This document shows, in pieces, positions 30,288-30,930 of a stretch of 30,930 nt of DNA. A program made the position numbers and the translations under genes. Source of the DNA: Bacteroidetes bacterium UBA1860 (GTDB lineage: Bacteria; Bacteroidota; Rhodothermia; Balneolales; Balneolaceae); contig DDIC01000004.1 of NCBI GenBank assembly GCA_002338335.1, forward strand, positions 1 through 30,930, read 5' to 3'. The notes under the pieces were generated by a model. That model did not search any database, had not been told where the DNA came from, and saw only the letters and a list, made by a program, of their open reading frames with translations. Position 1 is the stretch's first letter. The number at the start of each line of letters is the position of its first letter.

Positions 30288-30930
30288 GATTCATCTATCC
30301 AATAGGAGCTGGAGTAGATGGCGCACCGGGTTGGAAGCGATGGTATGCACTCCCTTGGTGTTTACTTTCGGGCTGCTTATGGTAATGCCAGTGATGCTCG
30401 CAATGCCCGCGTTTACAGCGTTGCCAGCGATACCAGCGCATGAAGCGATGGCGCAAGAGATCCCGGGCAATCCCGTAGACGACTCAGTCGTCACACCTCT
30501 CACGATAGAAGAGCTTGTGAAACTTCAAGAAACGTTTCGTTACAGCGTTGACTATGGCTTTATCACCCTTGGCGAGGTAGTGGTCGAAGGGCGTGTACAC
30601 TCCCAAGCCGAGAAAGACACCATGAGCACTCCTTCTGATTATCGACTCACGATGACGATTTATGGCAATGAATCCATCCCTTTTGTGGGTCGTCGAGAAG
30701 TCCGTTTCACCTCACTTTTTGATCTTGAGAACCAAAACGAACTCGTTGAGCGGCGATTTTGGAGAGATGATTTGCATGACGGTGACGTTGAACGGTCTCT
30801 GATTGAGTTTGATCATGAGGCAGACTCTGTTCGCTTTTTTGATCGCGGCGAGCCTGAAGCCGTACTCCCCTTGATTCAACCAGCGGTGGGCGGATCATTA
30901 GTGTTTTACGCCTCTCGTTTGGCGGCAGGG
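30280..30930 (+). CDS. Exported DUF3108-like protein, 3' end cut by window
   Basis: Open from the ATG at 30280 (MNRIHLSNRSWSRWRTG) to the edge, 217 codons. The start overlaps the ArsC-family stop by 8 nt. A long signal peptide: basic n-region, hydrophobic Met/Ala/Pro-rich core (TFGLLMVMPVMLAMPAFTAL) and probable cleavage after HEAMA. The mature part opens with LQETFRYSVDYGFITLGEVV, like the start of DUF3108 proteins, beta-barrel-like envelope proteins of unknown function. It continues with charged, beta-rich sequence. The DUF3108 call is by pattern only. Confidence 0.75.
   Translation, partial: MNRIHLSNRSWSRWRTGLEAMVCTPLVFTFGLLMVMPVMLAMPAFTALPAIPAHEAMAQEIPGNPVDDSVVTPLTIEELVKLQETFRYSVDYGFITLGEVVVEGRVHSQAEKDTMSTPSDYRLTMTIYGNESIPFVGRREVRFTSLFDLENQNELVERRFWRDDLHDGDVERSLIEFDHEADSVRFFDRGEPEAVLPLIQPAVGGSLVFYASRLAAG

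Overview
The window reads as ordinary chromosome of a free-living bacterium of the FCB group. Rhodothermota or Balneolota is my best guess. The reasons are the family-level look of the proteins, a canonical cleavable LexA (uncommon in classical Bacteroidia and Flavobacteriia), several lipoproteins, and almost no Shine-Dalgarno sequences before start codons. GC is close to 50 percent by eye, with one local exception inside rmlD. The assignment is an inference from protein character, not from a marker-gene search. I see no rRNA, tRNA, insertion sequence, prophage, CRISPR array or integrase.

Left part, mostly minus strand (1-10246): a TPR lipoprotein and a biosynthetic-type thiolase; ridA alone on plus; rplU-rpmA-FAH hydrolase-M23 endopeptidase; lexA with its own promoter and terminator; and etfB-etfA-gcdH, which pairs a glutaryl-CoA dehydrogenase-type enzyme with its electron carrier. 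Thiolase plus etfBA-gcdH suggests acyl-CoA or lysine/tryptophan catabolism.

Middle, plus strand (10346-23661): a plant/plastid-type ferredoxin-NADP reductase, alaS, then a compact run of eleven genes: pdhA-pdhB-pdhC-rmlA-rmlD-rmlC-rmlB-EVE-dcd(long)-Bfd-like-rsmE. Most junctions overlap by 4 nt or lie within 15 nt. It joins central carbon metabolism, dTDP-rhamnose synthesis, nucleotide metabolism and rRNA methylation in what looks like one transcription unit.

Right part: on minus, rng and an S41 carboxy-terminal protease (whose 3' end overlaps rsmE by 41 bp), then a lipoprotein, a small winged-helix-like protein and murA. On plus, a YffB/Spx-type ArsC-family protein overlaps a DUF3108-like exported protein cut by the window edge. 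The 417 bp between rng and murA has no convincing gene but several inverted repeats, and may be a long rng leader.

I found no clearly new multi-gene system. The most unusual signals are small: short tandem duplications at gene junctions (alaS leader, rmlB leader, EVE/dcd junction). The dcd copy creates a six-codon mini-ORF linked by ATGA overlaps on both sides. Others are a lexA promoter placed for a leaderless mRNA with a dyad over its -10 box, a GC-rich patch in rmlD, and a Bfd-like [2Fe-2S] protein with a repeat-built tail.
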